The notes beneath the pieces were generated by a model. That model did no database searches, was not told the DNA's origin, and saw only the letters and a program-made list of their open reading frames with translations. A program made the translations under genes and the position numbers. Positions 43,770-53,806 of a stretch of 64,000 bases of DNA are shown piece after piece (position 1 is the first letter of the stretch; every line of letters begins with the position of its first letter). Origin of the DNA: Citrobacter sp. wls619 (GTDB lineage Bacteria > Pseudomonadota > Gammaproteobacteria > Enterobacterales > Enterobacteriaceae); contig NZ_SZXJ01000078.1 of the NCBI RefSeq assembly GCF_005281345.1, positions 158,766 through 222,765 of the forward strand. The letters run 5' to 3'.

Positions 43770-45149
43770 TTATTTGCTGGTAACTGCATCAATACCGAGG
43801 CTTTCGACAGAGACGCCTTTGGTTTCAATTCCGATGGTAGCAATGGCGACAGCGACAATAATGGAGACCGCCCCGAGCAGTACAAACACTCCCGTCACGC
43901 CGTAACTATTAAGCAATACTGCGACCGCGTAAGGCGCAGCGATGCCGCTGATACGCCCCACCGCATTTGCCAGTCCGGAGCCACGCAGTTTCGCTTCGGT
44001 TGGCCATATTTCCGGTACATATACCGCTGAGGCGTAGCAAACGTACATATACACAAAGGTAATCAGGAAGAAGCCTATTAACGTAATCAGCAGCATGCTG
44101 GTTTGCAGCGAGTAGATATATCCCAGCACGGCGATTAATACTAATAAGCCCACCCCCATGGTCTTTCTGGGAATTTTATCCATCACCAGCATGGCGATAA
44201 ATATTCCAAACGGCGCACCAAACATACTCATGGTATTTAAGACAATGGAATCTTTCAGGTTAATGCCCTGGGTCATAAATATCGTCGGCAGCCAGTTAAT
44301 TAAGGTGTACTGCACGACGTTCATGGCAATCAGAACAAAGGAACCTAAAATAACGCGCTTGAGTAATACGCCGGTTAATAAAGCCGAATACGGAACAGAG
44401 CGCGGTGCCTTGCCGTCATCTCCTATCACCACTGGCGGCAGTGGCTTACCGGTCTGCTGAACCACGCCCTCTTCTATTGCCCGCATCACTTTTTCGGCTT
44501 CCGCGTAGCGTCCACGAGACTCCAGCCAGCGAGGCGACTCGGGGAACCAGCGCCAGGCAATGGCGGTGGCAATCAGCGATAGCACCGCCGGGATCAGCAG
44601 TTGCACGCGCCAGTTCCATTCAGCACTGATTAACGGCGTCAGTCCCATCGCAATCAGCGAGCACAGCGGATAAGACCAATTACCGATAAACGAGACCCTA
44701 CTGGACCAGGTACCGCGATTTCTGCCAGGCATATATTCGGTGAACCCGGCAAACAGAGTCACCAGCAGCGCACCTAATCCCACCCCCATCACAAAACGGC
44801 AGGCAATAAGGAAGGTCATATTTGGCGAAAACGCACCAACGATCATAGAAATAATATGAATCGCTTCATACAGGATAAAGGCATTTTTGCGCCCGGTTTT
44901 ATCCCCGATAATTCCCCCGGCAAGCGCACCAAGAAACATTCCCGCCGTCGTAATGGCAGAAAACGTGGCGGTAGTGGAATTATCGGTCCAGCCGAGTTCT
45001 TTTAACTGCGCAAGAATTAATCCGCCAACGGCATTACTCCAACAAACCAGTAATCCAAAGGCAACCATCGCAAACATCGACGTGTGCCAACGGCAGTCAG
45101 GCAGCCTGTCCAACCTCGCGCCGCAGTACGGTTTTGCTATCTGTTCCAT
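43770..45149 (-). CDS. ydjK: MFS transporter YdjK
   Basis: 459 residues, twelve predicted membrane segments, sugar-porter signatures GDKTGRKNAF and DKIPRKTMG. Similar to YdjE in the same cluster, so the cluster has two related importers. It lies between the two dehydrogenase genes with 18- and 27-base gaps. Confidence 0.94.
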   Translation of the reverse strand: MEQIAKPYCGARLDRLPDCRWHTSMFAMVAFGLLVCWSNAVGGLILAQLKELGWTDNSTTATFSAITTAGMFLGALAGGIIGDKTGRKNAFILYEAIHIISMIVGAFSPNMTFLIACRFVMGVGLGALLVTLFAGFTEYMPGRNRGTWSSRVSFIGNWSYPLCSLIAMGLTPLISAEWNWRVQLLIPAVLSLIATAIAWRWFPESPRWLESRGRYAEAEKVMRAIEEGVVQQTGKPLPPVVIGDDGKAPRSVPYSALLTGVLLKRVILGSFVLIAMNVVQYTLINWLPTIFMTQGINLKDSIVLNTMSMFGAPFGIFIAMLVMDKIPRKTMGVGLLVLIAVLGYIYSLQTSMLLITLIGFFLITFVYMYVCYASAVYVPEIWPTEAKLRGSGLANAVGRISGIAAPYAVAVLLNSYGVTGVFVLLGAVSIIVAVAIATIGIETKGVSVESLGIDAVTSK

Positions 45150-45176
45150 CCGGGAACCTTCCTTTAATAAATGAGG

Positions 45177-46253
45177 TTATTCATCAAAGTCGTAGGTCAT
45201 GATGACCTTAATCGCGGTTTTATCGACCATGGCGTCAAACCCTTCGCGCCATTGCGACAAGCCGATACGGTGAGTAATCATCGGTTTAACTTTCAGCGCA
45301 CCGCTGGCCAGCAGGCGGATGGCATTGCGCCAGGACGTAGAATCGTATGCCATATGGCCAATGATGCTTTTATTCCACGCGGTGATATCGTTAATGGAAA
45401 AGTCGAGAGGCTTGAAGCCCATGCCCACGCGGACGACTTCACCGTTTGGACGCAGCATTTCAATAGATTGTTTCAGGGCAATATTGGCGCCGGAGCATTC
45501 GATGACCAGCCCCAGATTGTCTTTACCGCAGATTTCCTGGCAGCGCGCGACCACATCTTCGGTGGAACCGTTGACAACCGCAGTCGCCCCCAGCTCTTTG
45601 GCGATCGGGAAGCGTACGGCGACGTCCTCTTCCAGCCCGACCATCACGATATTGACGGCCCCCATAATGCGCGCCATCTGGACCGAAAAGAGTCCCAATG
45701 GACCGGTGCCGAAAACCACAACGTCCTGGCCGGGAAGGAATTTGGATTGCTGAGCGATAGATTTGTAGGCGTTACAGATAGGATCCAGCACCGCCGCTTC
45801 TTCATAATCAACGCCTTGTGGGATTTCCCACAGCGCATGGCGGTGAATTTTGAGGATTTCCCCCGGCACCAGGCAATATTTCGAGAACCCTCCGCCCCAT
45901 GTGTTGTTGTCGAGACCTAAGTTCACTTTTTCTGTACAACACAGAAAATCGCCTTGTTCGCAGGCTGGGCAAACGCCGCAGACATGTCCACTATTGTCAG
46001 AAACCACCCGCTGACCGACTTTCCAGTCCTTAACTTTGTCGCCAACGCGGACAATTTTACCGGCGAACTCATGGCCGCGGATGGAGTTAAACTGATCGGA
46101 TCCGCTATCAACATTGTAGTGTTTCATGTCCGCGCCGCAGATAGCCGCCGCTTTGATTTCAACCACGATGTCATCCGGGCCACAAACCGGTTCCGGTACA
46201 TCAATCATCTTATAGCCGCCAAAGGCCTTGCCAAATCTTGCCAGTGCTTTCAT
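45177..46253 (-). CDS. ydjL: Zinc-dependent dehydrogenase YdjL
   Basis: 358 residues from the ATG at 46253, as in E. coli. Medium-chain dehydrogenase with catalytic zinc motif AICGADMKHYN and GHEFAG, the structural zinc site CGVCPACEQGDFLCC, and VVFGTGPLGLFS for the cofactor. First gene of the leftward ydjL-E cluster. The AGGAAAATTC sequence 5' of the ATG serves as ribosome-binding site. Confidence 0.94.
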   Translation of the reverse strand: MKALARFGKAFGGYKMIDVPEPVCGPDDIVVEIKAAAICGADMKHYNVDSGSDQFNSIRGHEFAGKIVRVGDKVKDWKVGQRVVSDNSGHVCGVCPACEQGDFLCCTEKVNLGLDNNTWGGGFSKYCLVPGEILKIHRHALWEIPQGVDYEEAAVLDPICNAYKSIAQQSKFLPGQDVVVFGTGPLGLFSVQMARIMGAVNIVMVGLEEDVAVRFPIAKELGATAVVNGSTEDVVARCQEICGKDNLGLVIECSGANIALKQSIEMLRPNGEVVRVGMGFKPLDFSINDITAWNKSIIGHMAYDSTSWRNAIRLLASGALKVKPMITHRIGLSQWREGFDAMVDKTAIKVIMTYDFDE

Positions 46254-46549
46254 TGAATTTTCCTTTGTGTTTAGTTTTGCATCAGTGGTCATCATACTTA
46301 TCCATATAATTTTTGAGGTCAACATCAAATCTTTGCAACGCAGATAAAATTCTGTATTTCACAACTCAGATCACAAATAAGTGCAACTATGAACTGAAAA
46401 ACAAAGGAACATGGCAGCCGCTTCGCTAAAGTGACGTGAACCCCTTCGCATTTTTCCTGTTATGAAACTGTTAACCTACAAGAGCTGTTTTTTTCGCCAC
46501 GCCATTTCCGTGGCGTGTTTGCTTTTTTAATTGTCAAAGAGGAACTCCG
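46254..46549. promoter_or_regulatory. Divergent regulatory region of ydjL and the chitinase gene, with leader terminator
   Basis: 296 bases with no gene. A half-site GATCACA at about 46366-46376 may belong to a weak CRP site for ydjL. At 46495-46528 a stem CGCCACG/CGTGGCG followed by TGTTTGCTTTTTT is an intrinsic terminator only about 20 bases before the chitinase start, so either a small RNA ends here or the chitinase is attenuated. Confidence 0.5.
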
Positions 46550-47803
46550 ATGAAACTTTTGCCTTTGTTGGCAGCATTACCCCTGCTCTGTGCCAGCGTT
46601 GTTTCCGCTAACTCACTGATGTCTGTCGGCTACTTCAACGGCGGCGGCGACGTCACTGCCGGTCCTGGCGGCGATATCGACAAACTGGATGTTCGCCAGA
46701 TAACCCACCTGAACTACTCATTTGGCCTGATCTATAACAACGAGAAGGACGAAACCAATGACGCGCTAAAAGATGCCAGTAAGCTGCATCAAATTTGGCT
46801 TTCAGAAAAAGTGCAGTCTGATCTGCAAAAGATCCCGGAATTGCGTAAACAGAACCCGAATCTTAAAGTTCTGCTTTCCGTTGGTGGTTGGGGGGCGCGT
46901 GGATTCTCAGGCGCTGCGGCCACAAAAGAATCCCGGGCGGTATTTATTCAGTCGGTGCAAGACATCATTGCGAAATATGGCCTGGATGGTATCGACCTCG
47001 ACTGGGAGTATCCGGTAAACGGTGCATGGGGGTTAGTTGAAAGTAAACCGACCGATCGTGCAAACTTTACTACGCTGCTGAAGGAGTTACGTGCCGCAGT
47101 GGGCCATAAAAAACTGGTGACCATCGCAGTCGGTGCAAACGCTGAAAGCCCGAAAAGCTGGGTAGACGTCAAAGCCATTGCGCCATTGCTCGACTACATC
47201 AATCTGATGACCTACGATATGGCTTACGGTACTCAGTACTTCAACTCAAACCTGTACGATTCGACAACGTGGCCAACGGTCGCCGAAGCGGATAAGTACA
47301 GCGCCGATTTTGTCGTCAATAACTACCTCGCAGCAGGGCTAAAGCCCGCTCAGATGAACCTGGGTATTGGGTTTTATGGTCGCGTGCCTAAACGCGCCGT
47401 TGAGCCAGGGATTGACTGGAGCAAGCCCGACGCACAGAAAAATCCAGCCACTCAGCCCTATTTTGAGCCACAGCAAATAGCGTTGTTCAAATCACTGGGC
47501 GTTGATCTGAGCAAAGATACCTATGTGAAGTACAACGACATTGTGGCGAAGCTCATCAACGATCCGCAAAAGCGCTTTACCCAACACTGGGACGATGAAG
47601 CAAAAGTGCCGTGGTTGTCGGTGCAGTCTGCCGACGGAAAAGCACTTTTCGCCCTCTCTTACGAGAATCCGCGCTCTGTTGCCATCAAAGCGGACTACAT
47701 CAAAAGCAAGGGACTGGGAGGCGCGATGTTCTGGGAGTATGGTGCGGATGATAAAAACCAGTTAGCGAAGCAGTTGGCCGATTCATTGGGTATCAAACAC
47801 TGA
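46550..47803 (+). CDS. Secreted glycosyl hydrolase family 18 chitinase
   Basis: 417 residues with a signal peptide (MKLLPLLAALPLLCASVVSA). The GH18 active site is complete: substrate strand KVLLSVGGWG near residue 105, then DGIDLDWEYP at 146-155 with the catalytic Glu153, and MTYDMAYGTQ. The C-terminal part ends the barrel with GLGGAMFWEYGADD. It should cleave chitin or related beta-1,4-GlcNAc polymers after export. There is no separate chitin-binding domain. I do not recall a gene here in E. coli K-12. Confidence 0.93.
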   Translation: MKLLPLLAALPLLCASVVSANSLMSVGYFNGGGDVTAGPGGDIDKLDVRQITHLNYSFGLIYNNEKDETNDALKDASKLHQIWLSEKVQSDLQKIPELRKQNPNLKVLLSVGGWGARGFSGAAATKESRAVFIQSVQDIIAKYGLDGIDLDWEYPVNGAWGLVESKPTDRANFTTLLKELRAAVGHKKLVTIAVGANAESPKSWVDVKAIAPLLDYINLMTYDMAYGTQYFNSNLYDSTTWPTVAEADKYSADFVVNNYLAAGLKPAQMNLGIGFYGRVPKRAVEPGIDWSKPDAQKNPATQPYFEPQQIALFKSLGVDLSKDTYVKYNDIVAKLINDPQKRFTQHWDDEAKVPWLSVQSADGKALFALSYENPRSVAIKADYIKSKGLGGAMFWEYGADDKNQLAKQLADSLGIKH

Positions 47804-47897
47804 TCCCAACGCTTGCCACAATAGGTTATGATTATCGCAATCCGCTGCGCCATTCTCTGGCGCAGCTTTTCATCTTCTACTGGAGGCATGAGCTGGT

Positions 47898-48242
47898 ATG
47901 GCTTTCATCCCTAAAAATTACGCCCGTCTGGAAGTCGGTTATCGGGAAAAGGCACTTAAGCTCTTTCCCTGGGTCTGTGGACGTTGTTCCCGCGAGTTCG
48001 TGTACTCAAATCTGCGCGAATTGACCGTACACCATATCGATCACGACCATTCTAACAACCCGGAAGACGGTAGCAACTGGGAAATGTTGTGCCTGTACTG
48101 CCACGATCATGAGCATTCCAAATATACGGAAGCGGACCAGTATGGTTCAACAGTGGTTGCCGGAGAAGACGCGCAGAAGGCCATTGGCGAAGCGAAATAT
48201 AATCCGTTTGCCGACCTTAAAGCGATGATGAACAAAAAGTAG
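47898..48242 (+). CDS. yajD: HNH nuclease family protein YajD
   Basis: 114 residues, very close to E. coli YajD. HNH layout: CGRCSREF zinc knuckle, LTVHHIDHDHSNNP with the catalytic histidines, then LCLYCHDHEH. Role unknown. In K-12 the gene sits near tsx, so its place here is unusual. It starts 94 bases after the chitinase stop. Confidence 0.92.
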   Translation: MAFIPKNYARLEVGYREKALKLFPWVCGRCSREFVYSNLRELTVHHIDHDHSNNPEDGSNWEMLCLYCHDHEHSKYTEADQYGSTVVAGEDAQKAIGEAKYNPFADLKAMMNKK

Positions 48243-48252
48243 TCTACTGCAT

Positions 48253-48280
48253 ATGCCCGGCATAAACGCTCACCGGGCAT
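48253..48280. terminator. Bidirectional terminator between yajD and yeaC
   Basis: Stem ATGCCCGG/CCGGGCAT, 12-base loop, then TTAT on the plus side and TATGC on the minus side. Lies between the convergent genes. Confidence 0.75.
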
Positions 48281-48286
48281 TTATCA

Positions 48287-48562
48287 TCAGGATTTAAACG
48301 TCGCAATCGGCTCAGGCGTAATGCCAAATTCCACTTTTAGTTGCTGCTTACTCTTCATCACCATCTCACCGTTGGTATCGATAGTCATGTGCTGCGCATT
48401 CGTGTTGTTACGTGCCTGCCATAACATCACCAGTTGCAGACTGTTCTCTTTTTGTTCTGCGGTCAGCGCGACGCCATCCGGCCATTTTCCCAGTTCAACG
48501 GCTGTCGATAAGCGCTGATAAACTTCCGGCGTCATGCTGTTGATCATCTCATCAAGATTCAT
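48287..48562 (-). CDS. yeaC: Conserved protein YeaC (DUF1315)
   Basis: 91 residues, helical, closely like E. coli YeaC (MNLDEMINSMTPEVYQRLSTAVELGKWPDG). Function unknown. Encoded downstream of msrB on the same strand with a 42-base gap, so probably cotranscribed. Confidence 0.93.
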   Translation of the reverse strand: MNLDEMINSMTPEVYQRLSTAVELGKWPDGVALTAEQKENSLQLVMLWQARNNTNAQHMTIDTNGEMVMKSKQQLKVEFGITPEPIATFKS

Positions 48563-48604
48563 GTTAAATCCACTCTCCGTAGAATAATTTGCTGAATCGT
48601 TTCT

Positions 48605-49018
48605 TCAGCCTTTCGTTTGCTCGCCGTTTTCGCCGTCTGTGAAGTTCAATGACGCTGAATTAACGCAGTAACGCTCACCTGTGGGCTGAGGCCCATCCGG
48701 AAAGACATGCCCGAGATGCGCATCACAGTTTCCACAGCGGATTTCAATGCGCTGCATGCCATGAGACGTGTCTTTTATGTAACGGATAGCCTCTTCGCTC
48801 ACCGGCTCGTAAAAGCTAGGCCAGCCGCAGCCAGAATCGTATTTCGTCTCTGAACGAAACAAGGGGTTATCGCAGATCAGACAATGGTAGATGCCATCAC
48901 GCTTATTGTGCAGCAAACGCCCGGTAAATGGCGGTTCTGTCCCATGATTTTGTGTCACGTAAAACTGCATTTCGGACAAATTTTTTTTCAGTTCTTCTGG
49001 GGAAGGTTGCTTAGCCAT
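48605..49018 (-). CDS. msrB: Peptide-methionine (R)-S-oxide reductase
   Basis: 137 residues from the ATG at 49018, the E. coli length. Repairs R-methionine sulfoxide in proteins using thioredoxin. Two CxxC pairs bind zinc (CLICD, CGNCD), and the catalytic cysteine is in [11 protein letters not shown], with GHVFPDGP nearby. Divergent from gapA. Confidence 0.96.
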   Translation of the reverse strand: MAKQPSPEELKKNLSEMQFYVTQNHGTEPPFTGRLLHNKRDGIYHCLICDNPLFRSETKYDSGCGWPSFYEPVSEEAIRYIKDTSHGMQRIEIRCGNCDAHLGHVFPDGPQPTGERYCVNSASLNFTDGENGEQTKG

Positions 49019-50355
<1,337 letters not shown>

Positions 50356-50378
50356 GTTGAGATGGGACAGTAATCTGT

Positions 50379-50406
50379 AAGAGCGACTCAGGTCGCTCTT
50401 TTTTTT
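50379..50406 (+). terminator. gapA intrinsic terminator
   Basis: Nine-pair stem AAGAGCGAC/GTCGCTCTT with TCAG loop and a run of T. Separates gapA from yeaD. Confidence 0.92.
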
Positions 50407-50423
50407 GCCCGAAGATACCCGTC

Positions 50424-50600
50424 ATACTTCAAATTGCAGGTGTGTTGGCTACGCTCTCTCACCCGAATCACTTACTACAGTAAGCTCATCGGGGTGAATC
50501 AGGGACATCCATGTCCCTGACCGAAGGCAACCTTTGGTTGTTCAAATTCGTTCCTGACGAATTTGTCGTTCACTTGCCGCCGTCCTGCAACTCGAAATAT
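50424..50600. repeat. MITE-like intergenic repeat between gapA and yeaD
   Basis: 177 bases ending in imperfect inverted repeats: ATACTTCAAATTGCAGG on the left and the reverse complement of ATATTTCGAGTTGCAGG on the right (14 of 17 match). Inside are further palindromes (CAGGGACAT...ATGTCCCTG, AATTCG...CGAATT). Noncoding, likely a mobile palindromic element of enterobacteria. Confidence 0.65.
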
Positions 50601-50623
50601 TTAGGGTTAAAAAGGATTGCGTA

Positions 50624-51508
50624 ATGATTAATAAAATTTTTGCACTTCCGGTAATCGAACAAATTACCCCTGTCCTCTCCCGCCGCCAGCTTGATGAGCT
50701 GGAGGTTATTGTTGTCGATCACCCTCAGGTTAAAGCCTCTTTCGCACTGCAGGGTGCTCACCTTCTGTCCTGGAAACCAAACGGCGAAGATGACGTTCTC
50801 TGGTTAAGCAATAACACGCCGTTTAAAACTGGTGTGGCGCTGCGGGGTGGCGTACCGATTTGTTGGCCGTGGTTTGGCCCGGCGACTCAGCAAGGTCTGC
50901 CTTCTCACGGCTTTGCACGTAACCTGCCCTGGACGCTGAAGGCGCACAACGAAGATGATAACGGCGTGGTTCTGACGTTTGAGCTGCAAAGCAGCGCTGA
51001 AACGCGTCAGCTATGGCCGCACGACTTTACCCTGCTTGCCCGCTTTAAAGTCGGCGCTACCTGTGAAATCGAACTGGAAGCCCACGGTGAGTTTGAAACC
51101 ACCTCCGCACTGCATACCTACTTCAACGTGGGCGATATTGCCGCAGTGAAAGTCAGTGGTCTTGGCGACCGCCTGATCGATAAAGTGAACGATGCGAAAG
51201 AAGATGTGCTGGCCGATGGTATCCAGACCTTCCCGGATCGTACTGACCGTGTTTATCTGAACCCGGAAGCATGCAGCGTCATCCATGATGGTTCACTCAA
51301 GCGTAATATCGATGTCGTGCACCACCACCATCTGAACGTTGTGGGTTGGAACCCGGGTCCGGCGCTGTCTGCCAGCATGGGTGACATGCCGGACGATGGC
51401 TACAAAACGTTTGTTTGCGTAGAAACAGCCTACGCAACCGCACCGCAGAAAACCACGGAAGAGAAACCTTCTCGTCTGGCGCAAACTATTCGTGTTGCGA
51501 AACGATAA
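50624..51508 (+). CDS. yeaD: Glucose-6-phosphate 1-epimerase-like protein YeaD
   Basis: 294 residues, as in E. coli. Aldose-1-epimerase superfamily, with substrate line LRGGVPICWPWFGP and the active-site segment SHGFARNLPW. Interconverts alpha and beta anomers of glucose-6-phosphate-type sugars. Its position after gapA links it with glycolysis. Confidence 0.94.
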   Translation: MINKIFALPVIEQITPVLSRRQLDELEVIVVDHPQVKASFALQGAHLLSWKPNGEDDVLWLSNNTPFKTGVALRGGVPICWPWFGPATQQGLPSHGFARNLPWTLKAHNEDDNGVVLTFELQSSAETRQLWPHDFTLLARFKVGATCEIELEAHGEFETTSALHTYFNVGDIAAVKVSGLGDRLIDKVNDAKEDVLADGIQTFPDRTDRVYLNPEACSVIHDGSLKRNIDVVHHHHLNVVGWNPGPALSASMGDMPDDGYKTFVCVETAYATAPQKTTEEKPSRLAQTIRVAKR

Positions 51509-51516
51509 GATTTTGC

Positions 51517-51575
51517 CTGTTGCCTGATGGCGACTTATCCGGCCTGCTGACGCATTGCATAGGCCGGATAAGAAA
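51517..51575. repeat. REP-type repeat between yeaD and yeaE
   Basis: GCCTGATGGCG...TTATCCGGCC and its mirror AGGCCGGATAAG, typical REP halves between convergent genes. Confidence 0.75.
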
Positions 51576-51589
51576 AGTAAACATCGCTA

Positions 51590-52444
51590 TCAGGCCATAT
51601 CCAACGCGGTTTTGCCTGCTGGAGCAGGGCAGGCTTTATCTAATAATCTTAACTCATCAGTAGAGAGCGTTATCTCTAACGCGGTCGCATTCTGTTCGAC
51701 GTGCGCCACACTCGCCGCTTTTGGAATCGCGATCACGCCCGGTTGCCGAATAACCCATGCCAGCAAGATCTGGGCGGTACTGGCATCATGTGCACGTGCA
51801 ATGTCGCTAATCACCGAATGAGTGAGCAGACCACGGCGCAACCGTCCTGCCTGTGCCAACGGGCTATAGGCCATAACAGGCATCTGCTGTTGCTGACACC
51901 ATGGCAGCAAGTCATATTCAATGCCGCGCGACGCTAAATGATATAGCACCTGGTTAGTGGCGCATTGCCGTCCACCGGCAACCTGCCATAGCGCCTGCAT
52001 CTCGTCATAATCGAGATTTGAAACACCCCATCGACGAATTTTCCCCTGAGCGATGAGTTTTTCCATGGCGCTGACGGTTTCTTCATAAGTAAAGTCCCCC
52101 GTCCAGTGCAGCAAATAGAGATCCAGATAGTCGGTTTTCAGCCGACGCAGACTGCCTTCACAGGCAGCAATCGCTTTCTGGCCACCGGCATTCCATGGAT
52201 AAACTTTTGAAACCAAAAATGCACCATCGCGCCGTCCCGCTAAAGCTTCGCCAACAATTTCTTCTGCTGCACCATCAGCATACATTTCAGCCGTATCAAT
52301 CAGACGCAGCCCCAGATCCAGGCCAGCCTGCAACGCCGAAACTTCATCACGACGACGGCAGGGATCCTCCCCCATGTTCCATGTTCCCTGCCCTATCGCA
52401 GGAAGCGAAACCTGCTCGGTAAACATCACCTGTTTTACTGTCAT
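51590..52444 (-). CDS. yeaE: Aldo/keto reductase YeaE
   Basis: 284 residues from the ATG at 52444, as in E. coli. TIM-barrel AKR: IDTAEMYADGAAEE with active-site Asp and Tyr, VSKVYPWNAGG with Lys, and LLHWTGDF with His. The E. coli enzyme reduces methylglyoxal. Monocistronic, with a short leader carrying GGGGGAACT upstream. Confidence 0.93.
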   Translation of the reverse strand: MTVKQVMFTEQVSLPAIGQGTWNMGEDPCRRRDEVSALQAGLDLGLRLIDTAEMYADGAAEEIVGEALAGRRDGAFLVSKVYPWNAGGQKAIAACEGSLRRLKTDYLDLYLLHWTGDFTYEETVSAMEKLIAQGKIRRWGVSNLDYDEMQALWQVAGGRQCATNQVLYHLASRGIEYDLLPWCQQQQMPVMAYSPLAQAGRLRRGLLTHSVISDIARAHDASTAQILLAWVIRQPGVIAIPKAASVAHVEQNATALEITLSTDELRLLDKACPAPAGKTALDMA

Positions 52445-52558
52445 AGTTCCCCCCTGAGTACATGCACCACAGTAAAGCAAAACTCGGGGGATGTGTCCTG
52501 GGGTGGTGCACAAATTGCACCATCCTCGTTTGGAGGGTTCGTCGTTAATCAGATGCAA

Positions 52559-52590
52559 TAAAAAACCCGGGAACAGTATTTATTCCCGGG
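52559..52590 (-). terminator. Terminator of the small envelope-gene pair
   Basis: Stem CCCGGGAA/TTCCCGGG (52566-52573 with 52583-52590) followed on the minus strand by TTTTTTATT. It lies 32 bases after the stop at 52623. Confidence 0.88.
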
Positions 52591-52622
52591 CTTAGACAGA
52601 TAACGTGTTAGTTGTGCAGAGA

Positions 52623-52973
52623 TTATTTTAAACGGCCTAAATATTTACCTTCTTGCATGGCGTTTATTTTTCCATTCTTATATACAATAACCGAAATCAA
52701 GCCTGCACTGTAGGTTTGCGCATCTGCATTATTTTCATCATTTGCTGCCGGGCTACCATTAATATAGGCAATGCCATCGGCGCCACGTTTAAAATCAACT
52801 CCCAGTTTCTTTACATGTATGGGTTTTACCGTACTGGCGTTAACCGGAGCATTCGCTTCGCTAACCATGGTTTTATGATCATGTTGTAACTGGCGGCGGT
52901 AAGCCTCGCTAATAGCATGAGCAGGTGCAACAGTTGATGCCACCAGCGCAGCGATAATAATTAATTTTTTCAT
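52623..52973 (-). CDS. Small secreted protein
   Basis: 116 residues starting MKKLIIIAALVASTVAPAHA, a cleavable signal peptide. The mature part has no cysteines and ends SVIVYKNGKINAMQEGKYLGRLK, a small beta-like domain. Family not recognised. Start at 52973 preferred because of the signal peptide and AAGG upstream; the frame is open much further. It is 10 bases downstream of a lipoprotein gene and shares its terminator. Confidence 0.7.
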   Translation of the reverse strand: MKKLIIIAALVASTVAPAHAISEAYRRQLQHDHKTMVSEANAPVNASTVKPIHVKKLGVDFKRGADGIAYINGSPAANDENNADAQTYSAGLISVIVYKNGKINAMQEGKYLGRLK

Positions 52974-52983
52974 AAGGAAAACC

Positions 52984-53226
52984 TTAATATTTATCGTGGT
53001 TATGATGATGGCTGGAATTACCGTCATTTGTGCTGTACAGGCTCTGTGCATTTTCCATCGCCTGCTTTTCCGCTGCGGCATTGATTGTAGCCTGACGATT
53101 CTGCTCAGCAACGTAGCATGCGTCCCGACTGACGCCCTTGTTCTCACAGTCATTCATGCGAGAAGCCTCGGTAGAACAACCCGCCAGAACCCCGCCCATC
53201 ACAGCTATCATGATTAACTTTTTCAT
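52984..53226 (-). CDS. Small lipoprotein with histidine-rich tail
   Basis: 80 residues. Lipobox LAGC after a short signal (MKKLIMIAVMGGVLAGCS), then a helical part with two cysteines (MNDCENKGVSRDACYVAEQ) and the tail NSSHHHNHDKY, a possible metal-binding end. The upstream leader contains a strong hairpin GGTTTTTT/AAAAAACC (53238-53256). Function unknown; first gene of a two-gene envelope unit. Confidence 0.7.
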   Translation of the reverse strand: MKKLIMIAVMGGVLAGCSTEASRMNDCENKGVSRDACYVAEQNRQATINAAAEKQAMENAQSLYSTNDGNSSHHHNHDKY

Positions 53227-53806
53227 TATCTATACCAGGTTTTTTCTCAAAAAACCTTCATCGCAGATTATATTTCTGCAAGGAAGAATTACTCTCGCTA
53301 CTTTTTAAGTTTGAGTAATATCTGCAATAGAATATTTAATGTCAATTTTAATTTTTTCAGATAATTACCTAAAGAATGTAAAATAAAAATTAAACACTTT
53401 GTTTTTTACTCTTCACATGAAAGATGACTTTCATGGTTAAGTTAGACAATCAAAATAGTTGTCAGATATTTGCAACACGCTTGCAAGGTTAATTGAGATC
53501 CAGACATCATAACAAAACAGTGCATTTTCAGTATATTGCCGCAGTAGATTTTGTTAGTCGCTAACGATGATTGGTCGTGGGACACCTGTATTTCTTACTC
53601 TGGAAAAAAATCGATATCAGACTAATTAAATAATACGTTCCTTTTTGGTAACTACACCAGGTAAAACACGTTAATTATTCGTTGCGGCAGCGCATAAGAC
53701 AGGAGCAGCAGAAATCGTGAATTCTCATGCTTTAGATCAACATTCATTCCCGTCAGGCATAAAAAAGCCCGCATAACGCGGGCTCATGTTCAGCATTGGA
53801 AATGCA
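53227..53806. other. AT-rich intergenic stretch of 580 bases
   Basis: No coding frame supported. Near its left edge is the leader hairpin of the lipoprotein gene. A perfect inverted repeat CATGAAAG-ATGA-CTTTCATG lies at 53416-53435 and may be a regulator site. The mipA terminator (53761-53784) is at the right end. Nothing else recognised. Confidence 0.6.
53761..53784 (-). terminator. mipA intrinsic terminator
   Basis: Stem AGCCCGC/GCGGGCT with 5-base loop, then a T-run on the minus strand. Starts 23 bases after the mipA stop. Confidence 0.9.
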
